Shown: positions 63,066 through 64,000 of the stretch, piece after piece
How the letters are laid out: each line of letters starts with the position of its first letter
How positions within the stretch are numbered: position 1 is the first letter of the stretch
Origin: Perognathus longimembris pacificus
Lineage: Eukaryota; Chordata; Mammalia; Rodentia; Heteromyidae
Assembly (NCBI RefSeq): GCF_023159225.1
Contig: NC_063174.1
Span: 35,499,691 to 35,563,690, forward strand
DNA length: 64,000 nucleotides
Direction of reading: 5' to 3'
Notes under the pieces: model-generated
What the model was told of the DNA's origin: nothing
The model's input: the letters and a program-made list of their open reading frames with translations, nothing else
Database searches by the model: none
Program-made: the position numbers and the translations under genes

Positions 63066-63303
63066 TTTTTTTTTTTTTTTGGCCTGTCCTGGGGCTCAAA
63101 CTGTGGGCCTAGACACTGTCCCTGCACTCCTTTTGCTCAAGGCTAACAATCTACCACTTGAGCCAGAGTACCACTTCAGCTTTTTCTGTGATTAATTGGA
63201 TGTAAAAGTCTCACAGACTTTCCTGCCTGGGCTGGCTTTGAGTTTTAATCCTTAGATCTTAGCCTCCTGAGTAGCTAGGATTACAGGAATGAGTCGGATG
63301 TCT
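63066..63303 (-). mobile_element. B1-Geo SINE
   Basis: Antisense with T tail; ggcctgtcctggggctcaaa to gattacaggaatgag; short duplication tctttgcca on both sides. Confidence 0.78.
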
Positions 63304-63313
63304 TTGCCAAATT

Positions 63314-63485
63314 TTGTTTTGTTTTGTTTTTTGGTTGGTCTGGGGCTTGAACTCGGGCCTGGGTGCTGTCCCTGAGCTCTTCAGCTCAAGGCCTTTCCAC
63401 CCAGGCTGGCTTTGAACCAAAATCCTCATGTCTCAGCGCCTCTGAATAGCTAGGATTACAGGCGTGAGCCACCAGAGCTTGGCTT
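63314..63485 (-). mobile_element. B1-Geo SINE with internal deletion
   Basis: Antisense; jumps from cagctcaaggc in the Geo part to ctttccacccaggctgg in the B1 part, losing the Geo head. Confidence 0.75.
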
Positions 63486-63489
63486 TTGC

Positions 63490-64000
63490 CAGACTTTTAA
63501 TTCAACAAATCAGTTTCTGAAATAATTAGTGTTGCCTTTCCAGACTACACTGATCAGTGGAAATAACTACTCTGAAATTATCAGTGTGTATCATTATTAT
63601 TTATGTTTTAATGGTTTTATTATATACATGTTTGGCATCTCTAATCCAATTCAAGATGCCCCAAAATGTGAAAGTTTTCAAGGACCAACAATATACTTGG
63701 CCACAAGTGGAAAATTTTATAATTGACCTCCTATGACAGATTGCCAAAACACAGGTTAACTAAAAATACTTATAAATTGCCTTTACTATGTGTATAAAAA
63801 AGATTTATATGAAATATAAATTGTTTTTGTATTTAGTCTTAGATCCCACCAGGGTACCTTCTTCTGTATATACAAACATACATTCCAAAATCTGAAAAAG
63901 TCCAGAATTGTTCTGGTCTCAAGCACTTCTATAGCCCGTCAATCCATAGAAGTTATGTGTGGAATAATTGTACTTTAATCCATTGTTGTAATTTTCTGTA
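63490..64000. other. EIF2S1 intron, no recognised feature
   Basis: AT-rich unique sequence to the window end. Confidence 0.45.

Overview
This window is a gene-bearing stretch of a rodent nuclear genome. It has large GT-AG introns, about eighty short retroposons, CA/GT microsatellites and one CpG-rich promoter region. The commonest repeat is a dimeric SINE. Its left half is ID-like (tRNA-Ala type) and its right half carries a GTGGCTCAAGTGG box and ends near CCCCAGGACTGG. From memory this matches IDL-Geo, described as restricted to Geomyoidea (pocket gophers, pocket mice, kangaroo rats), so the source is most likely a geomyoid rodent. I cannot name the species.

Three protein-coding genes are present. 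(1) PALS1 (MPP5), + strand, enters from the left: its last 12 coding exons (5333-30903, about residues 123-675) and 3' UTR are here, and its upstream exons lie outside. (2) ATP6V1D, - strand, is complete: nine coding exons (49855 down to 35384) give 247 residues. (3) EIF2S1 (eIF2-alpha), + strand, starts at the CpG-rich region near 50.5 kb: a probable non-coding first exon and three coding exons (residues 1-157 plus part of 158) are here, and the rest lies to the right. The order PALS1 - ATP6V1D - EIF2S1, and the strands, match human 14q23-q24 as I remember it. PALS1 and ATP6V1D are tail to tail, with their likely ends about 0.6-1.1 kb apart. ATP6V1D and EIF2S1 are head to head, with about 0.6 kb between the ATP6V1D start codon and the inferred EIF2S1 start site.

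The genes do unrelated jobs: epithelial polarity (PALS1), proton pumping (V-ATPase subunit D) and translation initiation with stress control (eIF2-alpha). The shared promoter region holds a CLEAR-like box on the ATP6V1D side and a GC box plus two NRF1/alpha-PAL-like palindromes on the EIF2S1 side.

I found no new gene system. The points worth a second look are in the mobile DNA: a retroposed endogenous-retrovirus transcript end in a PALS1 intron; a 39-bp tailless insertion with a 15-bp target duplication; two SINEs at one target site leaving three copies of it; the same internal deletion in SINEs of two subfamilies; and signs that the Geo half is itself tRNA-like and shared by two different 5' heads. 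I ran no searches; family names come from recognition, and SINE edges without a stated target duplication are good to about 10-20 bases.
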